A DNA stretch of 7,994 bases. Source: Thermodesulfobacteriota bacterium. Its GTDB lineage: Bacteria; Desulfobacterota; Desulfomonilia; Desulfomonilales; Desulfomonilaceae. Positions 1-7,593 of this stretch are shown here, piece by piece (the stretch's first letter is position 1; each line of letters begins with the position of its first letter). The translations under genes were made by a program, and so were the position numbers. The notes under the pieces were generated by a model, which worked only from the letters and a program-made list of their open reading frames with translations, did no database searches and was not told the DNA's origin. The stretch spans positions 1 through 7,994 of the forward strand of contig JAUPKT010000208.1 of the NCBI GenBank assembly GCA_030837305.1. The letters are read 5' to 3'.

Positions 1-1350
1 AACGAAGTGCTGGAATATATAAAATTCAGAAATGACAATCCGATTCCGGGGGTCATGCCCATTCTGGCCGGGCTGGGATCCCCGCAGGAGATGAAAGTCC
101 ATGACGAAAAGTGGCACACCGAAAATTTCATGTGGGGAAATTCACGCGTCCGCAGAAAAGATTTCTGGAATGAAGAAATCGCAAGACAGTGGGCGGAGAC
201 TTTGGACAGTATGCGGACGAGGTTGATCAGTTGCTACAATTGCCCGATGACATGCGGCGCAACCATTTCTCCCCCCGGACTTCCAACCTATATGATGAAG
301 TGCTTTTCTAAGCTAACTTATACCATGGCGGCCTTCTCAGACCTTGAGTTTGGTTTGGGTATCGCCCAAAGCGCCACCGAGTACGGGGTGGACGGATTCT
401 CAACCCCGCAAGTCATGGCCTTTGCCCTTGAGCTTTACGAAAACGGTATACTAACTGACGATGACTTCCCGGGAATGCCGTCAGACAACGAGGGAAGATT
501 TTACTGGTTGCTGGACAGAATCGTCCGTCGAGAAGGGATAGGGGATGTGTTGGCCAATGGGACTTACTGGGCGGCCAAACAGATTGGTAAGGGCGCAGAG
601 GCCTATGCTCATAATAACATCAAGAAACATGAGCAGCTTCCTCTCAAACTATCAATGCTTAATCCCATTTATTTCCTCATGTATTCCACCGGTGAGAAGA
701 TAAACATTACCCAGATTGAAGGGCAATTCCCACAGGCGCCTTTTCTTACAATTGAAGAGAGAGAAGACTTTGTAAAGGATTGGATCCAGGTTCCTGATGA
801 CAAATTTAAGCAATATCTCCTGGATTGGGAACCACGAGGGGAAAAGTCGATGCCCTATTACCCGACTGTTCAAATGTGTTGTGATATTGTCGACTGGCAA
901 GAGAGGATGCACTACGTAGATGATGCTCTAGGGATGTGCTCAGGTTTATCGTCATTCCCGCTGAAACCCCCGTATCATATACATAATTACCCCAAATTTA
1001 TCTCAGCGGGCGCCGGAATCGATATGGATGAAGACAAACTAACACAGGCGGCCAGGAGATACCGGACTTTGGTTAGAGCCAATAATATTAGAAGAGGAAT
1101 GAGGAGGAAAGATGAAGCGCCTCCTCTGAACCATTGGAAGAAAAGATTTCCAGAGCTGGAAAAGGAACTCCTGGATACGTATTACAAATTCAAGGGATGG
1201 AACCAGCAGGGTATTCCAACCAAGGAGTCTTTGCATGAATTGGGTTTGGATTACGTAGCCGAAGACTTCGAGAGGAGAGGGATCTATTCAGATACTGAAG
1301 GCAATGCTTCCAGTGAGATTCTGTCGGAAGATAAAGAACAACTAAAGTGA
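1..1350 (+). CDS. bamB: Benzoyl-CoA reductase class II, tungsten subunit BamB (5'-truncated)
   Basis: This is the C-terminal 449 residues of a protein of the aldehyde:ferredoxin oxidoreductase (AOR) family. The frame is open at base 1, so the true start lies upstream and the GTG at 7 is internal; roughly 200 residues are missing. The [4Fe-4S] motif C-x2-C-x3-C is at fragment residues 78, 81 and 85, and the distant fourth cysteine is C313 (LGMCSG), as in AOR. The pattern E30-x3-H34-x-E36-x2-H39 followed by C101 fits, at a constant offset of about 221, the active-site E251/H255/E257/H260 and W-ligand C322 that I recall for Geobacter metallireducens BamB. This favours a ring reductase over an ordinary aldehyde oxidoreductase. 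BamB reduces benzoyl-CoA to cyclohexa-1,5-diene-1-carboxyl-CoA in the cytoplasm at a W-bis-metallopterin site. The downstream bamCDEFGH order supports the assignment. A non-benzoate BamB paralogue is possible but less likely. Confidence 0.93.
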   Translation, partial: NEVLEYIKFRNDNPIPGVMPILAGLGSPQEMKVHDEKWHTENFMWGNSRVRRKDFWNEEIARQWAETLDSMRTRLISCYNCPMTCGATISPPGLPTYMMKCFSKLTYTMAAFSDLEFGLGIAQSATEYGVDGFSTPQVMAFALELYENGILTDDDFPGMPSDNEGRFYWLLDRIVRREGIGDVLANGTYWAAKQIGKGAEAYAHNNIKKHEQLPLKLSMLNPIYFLMYSTGEKINITQIEGQFPQAPFLTIEEREDFVKDWIQVPDDKFKQYLLDWEPRGEKSMPYYPTVQMCCDIVDWQERMHYVDDALGMCSGLSSFPLKPPYHIHNYPKFISAGAGIDMDEDKLTQAARRYRTLVRANNIRRGMRRKDEAPPLNHWKKRFPELEKELLDTYYKFKGWNQQGIPTKESLHELGLDYVAEDFERRGIYSDTEGNASSEILSEDKEQLK

Positions 1351-1366
1351 GGGTGTAGTAACCGTC

Positions 1367-1915
1367 ATGACTGAGAAAAAAAAGAAAATCGTTAAAACAA
1401 TAAAGGTTAACGTTGATAAGTGCAATGGTTGCCGGGCCTGCGAGGTTGCCTGCTCAGCGTTTCACTCTACGCCGAAGTACAGCGGCAATAATCCGGCCAG
1501 GTCTCGTATTCGGGTTATTCGTGAACCCCTGAGAGACATATATATTCCTGTATACGCGGGTGAATACGCTCCAGCCGAATGCATGGGCAGAGACAAATAC
1601 GTGATTGATGGAAAGGAATACGAAGAATGCGCCTTCTGCCGAGCTTCATGCCCATCAAGGGATATTTTCAAAGAACCCGACTCCAAACTCCCTCTCAAAT
1701 GCGATATGTGCCAAGACGATCCAACACTGGAAAAGCCCCTCTGTGTTCAGTGGTGCCTGGCCGAGGCCCTGACCTATGAAGAAAGGGAAGAAGAAGTAGA
1801 AGAAGAGGTGAAGCTGGAGGACGTAGAAATAGGACTGGAATCCATGATCGACAAGTATGGATTGGAGAATGTCATGGACACCGTTTCACGTATGTCAGCG
1901 TCAAAGAAGGGCTGA
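1367..1915 (+). CDS. bamC: Benzoyl-CoA reductase Fe-S electron-transfer subunit BamC
   Basis: This 182-residue ferredoxin-like protein has exactly 12 cysteines, enough for three [4Fe-4S] clusters: C19, C22, C25, C29 (CNGCRACEVAC), C72, C88, C91, C95 (CAFCRASC), C112, C115, C126 and C130. The fold resembles the HybA/DmsB type of polyferredoxin subunit. There is no signal peptide or membrane segment, so it is cytoplasmic. In the family it docks on BamB and passes electrons to the tungsten site; the gene starts 16 nt after bamB. The ATG at 1367 is preceded by a weak Shine-Dalgarno-like GAGGGTG (1349-1355) that overlaps the bamB stop, suggesting translational coupling. The last ~50 residues hold no cysteine and begin with a strongly acidic Glu-rich stretch (about residues 136-150), probably a linker or docking tail. 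Identity rests on the cysteine pattern plus position. Confidence 0.92.
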   Translation: MTEKKKKIVKTIKVNVDKCNGCRACEVACSAFHSTPKYSGNNPARSRIRVIREPLRDIYIPVYAGEYAPAECMGRDKYVIDGKEYEECAFCRASCPSRDIFKEPDSKLPLKCDMCQDDPTLEKPLCVQWCLAEALTYEEREEEVEEEVKLEDVEIGLESMIDKYGLENVMDTVSRMSASKKG

Positions 1916-1934
1916 AACATTAGGCCGAAAGAAG

Positions 1935-1941
1935 AGGAAGG
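1935..1941 (+). promoter_or_regulatory. Ribosome binding site deciding the GTG start of bamD
   Basis: AGGAAGG lies 6 nt before the GTG at 1948. It supports a GTG start here, because the first in-frame ATG downstream (2080) would remove the first [4Fe-4S] motif (residues 25-35). Confidence 0.7.
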
Positions 1942-1947
1942 AACACA

Positions 1948-3099
1948 GTGGAGACTGTAACCCCCTACAAAGAGATCATCGATGTCATTAAAGCGAGCGG
2001 CGGAGAAGCATTCAAGAGATGCTTCCAATGCGGTTTATGCGATACTGTTTGTCCTTGGAACAGGGTCACAACTTTCAGTATGCGCAAGCTGGTACGTGAG
2101 GCCACGTTTGGTTTGACCGAGATCGAAAGTGAAGATATCTGGCGTTGCACCACCTGCGGAAGATGCCCTCAACAGTGCCCCAGGGACGTAAAACAGATCG
2201 AATCCGGAATATCCTTACGACGGATTGCCAACGAATATGGGGTTTACCCCTCTACTGTCAAGACTGTCCGCACCATAAACGCAGGCCTTGTAGGTCAAGG
2301 AAATCCATTCGGCGAAGATCGAACAACGAGGGCGGCTTGGGCCGAAGGTTTTTCTGTAAAACCGTTCACCGAAGGGATGGAAATTCTCTATTTTCCTGGC
2401 TGCTATCTCTGCTATGACCCGAGGTTGAAAAAGGTGGCTAGAGCCACAGCCAATATTCTCAACTTTGCGGGGGTGGACTTCGGTATACTTGGCGCCAAAG
2501 AGAATTGCTGCGGAGAAAGCATTCGCAAGACGGGCGATGAGGAATTATTCAAGCGTCTGGCCAAAGAAAACATCAAGGCCTTTATCGATAACGGTGTCAA
2601 GAAAATCCTGGTTTCTTCCCCTCATTGTTACCATACCTTCAAAAACGAGTATCCGGAGTTCAAGGTGGACTTTGAGATAGTTCATATCTCCCAGTACCTG
2701 TTCGATTTGGTAAACGACGGAAGGCTTCAGTTTAAGAAGGATTATCCGAAGAAAGTTACATATCACGACCCTTGTTATCTGGGCCGACATAACGGCGTAT
2801 ATGATGAGCCGCGAGAGGTCTTAAGGAAGATTCCGGGCTTAGAGTTCAAAGAGCTTCTTGAGTCCCGCTCAGATAGTCTCTGCTGCGGAGGTGGAGGCGG
2901 AAGGGTTTGGATGGAAACCCTAAAGGGCGAGAGATTCAGCGATATCAGGATAGAACAGGCTCTTGAGGTTGGGGCTGACGTGCTGGCTACTTCCTGCCCC
3001 TATTGCATTACGATGCTTGAGGACAGCAAGGTAACCATGAATGTTGCCGAAAAGATCGAGGTGAAAGACATCACTGAGATCATCCAGGAATTGATTTAG
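1948..3099 (+). CDS. bamD: HdrD-like Fe-S subunit with two CCG domains, BamD
   Basis: This 383-residue protein resembles heterodisulfide reductase subunit HdrD (an HdrC-HdrB fusion). The N-terminal HdrC-like part has two [4Fe-4S] motifs: C25-x2-C28-x2-C31-x3-C35-P and C67-x2-C70-x2-C73-x3-C77-P. The HdrB-like part has two CCG domains: C152 (GCYLCYDP), C187-C188-G and C227 (SPHC), then C276 (DPCYLG), C312-C313-G with a run of glycines, and C350/C353 (TSCPYC). In HdrB such domains hold noncubane [4Fe-4S] clusters. In Bam no heterodisulfide is known to be the substrate; the subunit is thought to relay electrons between the bifurcating BamE and BamBC. It is soluble, with no membrane segment. It starts with GTG 32 nt after bamC. 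Taken alone it could be called HdrD or GlcF-like; the Bam context decides. Confidence 0.92.
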   Translation: METVTPYKEIIDVIKASGGEAFKRCFQCGLCDTVCPWNRVTTFSMRKLVREATFGLTEIESEDIWRCTTCGRCPQQCPRDVKQIESGISLRRIANEYGVYPSTVKTVRTINAGLVGQGNPFGEDRTTRAAWAEGFSVKPFTEGMEILYFPGCYLCYDPRLKKVARATANILNFAGVDFGILGAKENCCGESIRKTGDEELFKRLAKENIKAFIDNGVKKILVSSPHCYHTFKNEYPEFKVDFEIVHISQYLFDLVNDGRLQFKKDYPKKVTYHDPCYLGRHNGVYDEPREVLRKIPGLEFKELLESRSDSLCCGGGGGRVWMETLKGERFSDIRIEQALEVGADVLATSCPYCITMLEDSKVTMNVAEKIEVKDITEIIQELI

Positions 3100-3116
3100 T
3101 CAACCGAAGCGCCCTG

Positions 3117-3123
3117 AGGAGGT
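3117..3123 (+). promoter_or_regulatory. Strong ribosome binding site of bamE
   Basis: AGGAGGT is 8 nt upstream of GTG 3132. It fixes the bamE start well before the internal UGA at 3348, and shows that the 5' segment is a real translated part of the gene. Confidence 0.85.
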
Positions 3124-3131
3124 CATATAAC

Positions 3132-6100
3132 GTGGAAATAGAACAAGTGGGAGAGCAGATGCTCAAGAGTTTCCAGAACAGTAATTTTGGAGACGTAATG
3201 GTTGTTGGTGGAGGAATCAGCGGCATTCAAGCCTCTCTTGATCTTGCCACGGCCGGGTTCAAGGTCTATCTGGTTGAAAAATCACCGAGCATTGGCGGCC
3301 ACATGGCGCAGTTGGACAAGACCTTTCCCACCAATGATTGCAGCATGTGAATACTCTCACCAAAGCTGGTCGAGGTCGGCCGGCATCCAAATATAGAGGT
3401 CCTCACCTACACTGAAGTTAACAGTGTAGAAGGGGATGCGGGAAACTTCAAGGTAACCTTGACTAAAAAGCCAAGGTATATTCTTGAGGATAAATGCACG
3501 GGTTGCACTACCTGTGTAGAATATTGCCCGGCGAAATATCCTGACCAGTATAATCAGGAAATATCGATGAATAAAGCAGTCCATGTATACTTCGCTCAGG
3601 CCATTCCACTCATTACATACATTGATGAAAGCTGTCTTTACCTCAAAGAAAAGAAATGTCGGATTTGCGAAGGAGTGTGCAAGAATAACGCAATAGATTT
3701 GAACCAAACGCCTGAGAAAAAAGAAATACAGGTAGGGGCTATCATTCTGTCCGCCGGCCTCGAGCCCTTTGATCCAACGGTCAAGAAGGAGTATCACTAC
3801 GGAGAGTTTGCTAACGTCGTAACCAGCATGGACTATGAGCGGCTGTTGTGCTCCACTGGTCCGTATGAAGGAGACATTCTCCGTGCTTCAGACATGAAGC
3901 ATCCTCATAAAATAGCCTGGATTCAATGCGTCGGTTCGAGACGGGTTACTCCGGGCGAAAACAGCTATTGTTCCGCCGTATGCTGCACCTATACCCAAAA
4001 ACAGGTTATCGTGACAAAGGATCACGACGTGGATGCGGAGTGTACAATATTCCACAATGATGTCCGGTCCTATGGAAAGGATTTTGAGCGCTACTACGAA
4101 CGGACGGAGAAACTTCCAGGGGTACGATTCATCAGAAGTTACACATCAATAGTGAGAGAAAACCCTGAAACCAAGAATGTCACTATTCGATATTCTACAT
4201 ACGAGGACGGTGTAAAAGAAGAAGAGTTCGACATGGTTGTATTGTCCGTTGGACTGAATCCTCCTGTTGATGTGAAGTCCATGGCTGACAAATTTGGCAT
4301 AGAACTCAACGCTCACAACTTTTGCAGGATCAACACGGTCAATCCCACCTCCACCAGCAGACCAGGGATTTTTGTAAGTGGAGGCTTTCAGGGCCCTATT
4401 GATATCCCCGAGTCTGTCTTCAGCGCCAGCGGAGCGGGCTCCCAAATTGGTGAACTCCTTGACTACAGGCGAGGGAAACTTGCCGAAGAAAGGATATATC
4501 CGCCTGAAAGGGATGTCTCCGAGGAGGAGCCAAGGATAGGAGTCTTTGTATGTCATTGTGGGGCCAATATCGGAAGGATAGTCAATGTTCCTGAAACAGT
4601 AGAGTACTGCAAAACGCTACCGAATGTTGTCCATGCTCAGGAACAGCTATTTTCATGCGCTACGAATTCCGCCAAAGAAATAACCGACATGACGAAGGAA
4701 AAGGGGCTCAATCGAGTTATTGTCGCCGCATGCAGTCCGAGGACTCTTGAACCGCTTTTCCGGGACACCGTTCGTGAGGCGGGAATTAATCAGTATTACT
4801 GTGAAATGGCTAATATCAGGGAACACAACTCCTGGGTCCACTCGAAAGAAAAGGAGGAGGCCACACAGAAGGCAAAGGATATCATCCGGATGTCGGTAGC
4901 GCGATCTTGCCTGTTGGAGCCGTTACAGGAGTTTGACCTGCCGGTCGACAAGGCGGCGCTGGTGGTCGGTGGAGGCATAGCCGGTATGAATTGCGCTCTC
5001 TCCATTGCCAACCAGGGGCATGAGGTGTACTTGGTGGAAAAGAACACGGAGCTTGGGGGAATAGCGCGAAAGATTCATTCCACGCTGGATGGACTGGATG
5101 TCCAGGATTACCTGAGCGATCTCATAGCAAAGGTGTATCAACATCGCCTGATACATGTATATCATGATGCGACAATTACGGATACCAAAGGTTATGTCGG
5201 GAATTTCGTGACAGCGGTGAAGTCTGAAATAGGATTCACAGAGATAAAACATGGCGCAGCGATTCTTGCTATAGGCGCTGATCTATATACACCGACCGAA
5301 TACCTTTATGGAGAAGATGACAGGGTCATGACCCACCTTGAGTTGGAGGAGCGGATCAATCAAGGAGACGAAAAGATAATTAACGCAAAAAGTCTCGTGA
5401 TGATTCAATGCGTAGGCTGCAGAAATGAAGAAAGGAATTACTGTAGTCGGTTATGTTGCAGTCAGTCTATAAAGAACGCATTAAAACTCAAAGAAAAAAA
5501 TCCGGAGATGGACATATACATCCTCTTTCGGGATATGAGAACCTATGGTTTCAACGAGGATTATTACCGGGAGGCTTCAAACAAGGACATAAAGTTTATC
5601 CGCTATGAACCGCAGAATCAACCTCAGGTCGAGGCGGGCGAGTCGGACGAGGGGCAGCCTGTTTTAAAAATTGCCGTGACCGATTTTGTTTTAGGAAAGA
5701 CTCTTCTACTGGATGCCGACATCGTTGCCTTGGCTGCCGCTGTAATTCCCTCCGCTGCGACCAAGGAAGTCGCCGGGTTATTCAAGGTAGCTTTGAACCC
5801 GGATGGCTTCTTCAAAGAAGCCCATGTCAAATTAAGGCCTGTTGAGTTTGCTACGGACGGCGTTTATCTCTGTGGACTGGCTCATTATCCCAAGTTTATA
5901 CAGGAAACGATAAACCAGGCTTATGGAGCCGCAGGCAGGGCCTTAACGCTTCTCTCCCGTGATGTGGTGGTCGCCTCCGGTTCTGTGGCCCGGGTGGATG
6001 AGGACAAGTGTGTTTCGTGTGGCGCATGTATAACGGTTTGCAACTATGGGGCTATAGAGTTTTATGAAACACCGAAGGGCAGAAAGGCCAGGGTTAACCC

Positions 6101-6260
6101 TGTCCTCTGTAAGGGAGACGGTCTGTGCAACACAAAGTGCGCAACCAATGCTATACAATTGAAGCACTTTACCGATGAAGAACTCTTCAGCGCAATTGAT
6201 GCGGCGTTTCCAGAGGAAGAGTTCATGCAGCCAATGGGCGCTGCGGTTGGACATGTGTAG
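3132..6260 (+). CDS. bamE: HdrA-like selenoflavoprotein BamE, read through UGA at 3348-3350
   Basis: The frame is continuous from GTG 3132 to the stop at 6258-6260, interrupted only by TGA 3348-3350. Read as selenocysteine (residue 73) it gives 1042 residues. The UGA occupies the second Cys of the HdrA motif TFPTxDCSxC-ILSPK, and homology continues uninterrupted across it. Domains in order: first FAD/thioredoxin-reductase-like domain (GGGISG 26-31, U73); inserted ferredoxin (C122/125/128/132 and C168/176/179/183); rest of the flavin domain with cluster motif C266, C280, C284, C285; an HdrA N-terminal-type domain (C474, C476, C493, C509, C534, C557); second flavin domain (GGGIAG 613-618; C760, C771, C775, C776); C-terminal ferredoxin (C960/963/966/970 and C993-x2-D996-x2-C999-x3-C1003). 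It is thus two HdrA modules fused, with two expected FADs, and is the likely bifurcating core of the Bam complex. There are no membrane segments. Annotation without recoding would yield a 72-residue fragment and a 933-residue false start at 3459. Confidence 0.93.
3348..3384 (+). promoter_or_regulatory. Sec-encoding UGA and putative SECIS hairpin in bamE
   Basis: UGA 3348-3350 is followed by a 7-bp stem, GCUGGUC (3365-3371) with GGCCGGC (3378-3384; five Watson-Crick pairs and two U-G pairs), closing the loop GAGGUC (3372-3377). The loop starts with G, 21 nt after the UGA, within the usual 16-37 nt of bacterial SECIS elements. It contains GGUC, as I recall for E. coli fdhF. In that model SelB bound to the hairpin delivers Sec-tRNA. 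The fold was found by eye and no energy was computed. Confidence 0.78.
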
Positions 6261-6297
6261 AAATATTCGAATCAATAAAGCCGGGATTACCAATTAA

Positions 6298-6304
6298 GAG
6301 GTGA
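6298..6304 (+). promoter_or_regulatory. Ribosome binding site of bamF
   Basis: GAGGTGA is 6 nt before ATG 6311. It identifies the true bamF start upstream of the UGA at 6365. The ATG at 6422, which a standard gene caller would choose, has no comparable purine-rich site. Confidence 0.8.
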
Positions 6305-6310
6305 GAACAT

Positions 6311-7078
6311 ATGAGTGCGGGACTTAAATTCAAACCAAAGGTCCTAGGGTTTGTGTGCCATTGGTGAGCATACGGCGCCGCCGACTTAGCTGGAGTTTCC
6401 AGAAGTCAATATACAACTGAAATGAGACTTATCCGCGTCATGTGTTCCGGTCGAGTCGATATGGCGCATGTGTTCCGGGCTTTCTCTAAGGGTGTGGATG
6501 GGGTTTTCCTTGGCGCCTGTCACTTAAATGAATGCAACTATATTACTCATGGCAATTACCATGCATTAACGATGGTGAACCTAGCTAAGAAATTGCTCGA
6601 ACATATAGGGCTGAACCCGGAGAGACTGAAAATAGAATTTATGTCCGGCAGTGAATCCAACCTTTTTGTTGAAGGGGTTAATGGTTTTGTCAAGAAGGTG
6701 AAGGAGCTAGGACCTCTTGGCCGAGGGGAAGGCATGGACGAAAAGGAATTGAAGTTCAAACTGGAATCGGTCATCCAGCTTATCCCCTACATCAGACTTG
6801 TGGAAAGGGAAAGGCTGAGACTGCCTGCCATGCCGGAAGAGGAATACCGTAAATTCTTCGACAGTGACGAATTGAACCGCCTATTCGAGGAAACAGTCGC
6901 AGATAAATTGGCGATAGCGCAAATTGTTTCGCTTCTGCGGGACGGCCCCCTTTCGACTGCGGAAATTGCAAAAACTTTAAGCCTAACCCCCTCTAAAGTG
7001 TCAAAATACCTTAACGCCTCATCGAAGCAACGATTGGTCCGATACGATGAAAGCCAAAAGCGCTTTGCTCTTGCCTAA
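6311..7078 (+). CDS. bamF: MvhD-like selenoprotein BamF, read through UGA at 6365-6367
   Basis: The frame runs from ATG 6311 to the stop at 7076-7078 with a single UGA at codon 19, giving 255 residues. The first ~140 residues are the MvhD/VhuD [2Fe-2S] domain: C16-H-W-U19-AYGAADLAG, C45 (VMCSGRVD), and C70 and C75 (GACHLNEC). These four cysteines plus U19 are the only Cys/Sec residues. U19 sits at the second Cys of the family's C-N-W-C-type motif. MvhD normally transfers electrons between a hydrogenase and HdrA; here BamF probably links the BamGHI module to BamE, whose gene is 50 nt upstream. The C-terminal ~60 residues (about 198-255) look like a winged helix-turn-helix (LSTAEIAKTLSLTPSKVSKY), beyond the minimal MvhD length. 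Selenocysteine in BamF has, as I recall, been reported for Geobacter, which supports the reading. A standard annotation would start at 6422 and lose C16 and U19. Confidence 0.93.
6365..6407 (+). promoter_or_regulatory. Sec-encoding UGA and putative SECIS hairpin in bamF
   Basis: UGA 6365-6367 is followed by an all-Watson-Crick two-part stem: GACUU (6383-6387) with AAGUC (6403-6407), a 5'-side AG bulge (6388-6389), then CUGGA (6390-6394) with UCCAG (6398-6402), closing the loop GUU (6395-6397). The loop begins with G, 27 nt after the UGA. A bulged upper stem with a G-start loop at this distance fits the bacterial SECIS model. The fold was found by eye. Confidence 0.82.
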
Positions 7079-7131
7079 GGTGAAAAAACAGGCGGTGGAT
7101 TAGAAGAAAGAAGAAGATTAGGACAGAGGCT

Positions 7132-7584
7132 ATGGACAAAGACAGAATTGACCAGATAATTGATAAACACAACTGCGAACCCAGTTATCTCATTCAGGTG
7201 TTACTGGACATTCAGGCGGAAAATAACTGGCTTCCCAGGGAGGCGTTGGAGAGGGTCGCAGAAAGACTGCAGGTTCCTCTGACCCAGATACAGCATATCG
7301 CTACCTTCTACAAAGCCTTTAGTTTGGTTCCTAAGGGACGCCATCAAATTCACATTTGTGTGGGAACGGCCTGCCATGTTCGGGGCGCGTCGCGTGTGCT
7401 CGACACGGTAGAAGGCCTCACGGGAATTAAACCGGGTGAAACAGACATGGATCTGAAGTTCAGCCTGGAGACCGTTAACTGCCTCGGCTGTTGCGCTTTA
7501 GGACCGGTGGTGGAAATCGATGGAAAGACTCACGGTAAGATGGCGCCGGTACAGACCGCAGACGTGTTAAAAAACTATGATTAA
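7132..7584 (+). CDS. bamG: NuoE-like [2Fe-2S] thioredoxin-fold subunit BamG
   Basis: This 150-residue protein has the NuoE (24-kDa, complex I) layout. A helical N-terminal part (about 1-65, including LLDIQAENNWLP and IQHIATFYKAF) is followed by a thioredoxin-like domain whose [2Fe-2S] ligands C76-x4-C81 (CVGTAC) and C117-x3-C121 (CLGCC) are all present. Its length is normal for the family. It acts in the cytoplasm as a peripheral cluster next to the NuoF-like BamH, together forming the NAD(H)-dehydrogenase-like part of the Bam complex. ATG 7132 has AGGA 8 nt upstream (7120-7123). It lies 53 nt after bamF and 9 nt before bamH. Alone it could be HndA or any NuoE homologue; position gives the Bam assignment. 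Confidence 0.92.
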   Translation: MDKDRIDQIIDKHNCEPSYLIQVLLDIQAENNWLPREALERVAERLQVPLTQIQHIATFYKAFSLVPKGRHQIHICVGTACHVRGASRVLDTVEGLTGIKPGETDMDLKFSLETVNCLGCCALGPVVEIDGKTHGKMAPVQTADVLKNYD

Positions 7585-7593
7585 GGAAAGATT

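Noticed and set aside
7..9. GTG at 7 as the start of the first gene
   Set aside because: The frame is open to base 1 and the product lacks about 200 N-terminal residues of the family, so this is an internal codon.
1376..1383. Run of eight A near the start of bamC as a programmed frameshift site
   Set aside because: It simply codes for a Lys-rich N-terminus. The bamC frame is intact and no alternative frame product makes sense.
3348..3350. bamE as a pseudogene or nonsense mutant, or two separate genes
   Set aside because: The frame and homology continue straight through the TGA at a family Cys position, with a hairpin at SECIS distance. The region 3351-3458 carries conserved HdrA sequence but no start with a ribosome binding site.
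3357..3797. 146-codon antisense open frame and other minus-strand open frames such as 4146-4556, 4923-5252 and 5943-6293
   Set aside because: All lie opposite strongly conserved coding sequence, and I recognise no family, domain or motif in their translations. They are shadows of bamE.
6261..6310. Terminator or promoter in the bamE-bamF gap, and likewise in the 53-nt gap 7079-7131
   Set aside because: Neither gap has a GC-rich hairpin with a U tract or a convincing -35/-10 pair. Both look like ordinary intra-operon spacers with a ribosome binding site.
6365..6367. bamF starting at ATG 6422, with upstream DNA as non-coding leader
   Set aside because: The upstream 37 codons encode the conserved C16/U19 motif, and a good Shine-Dalgarno precedes ATG 6311. 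The ATG at 6422 has none.
1948..7078. A methanogen-type heterodisulfide reductase/hydrogenase operon
   Set aside because: No hydrogenase large or small subunit is present. The genes are embedded between bamBC and NuoE/NuoF-like genes in the bam order.
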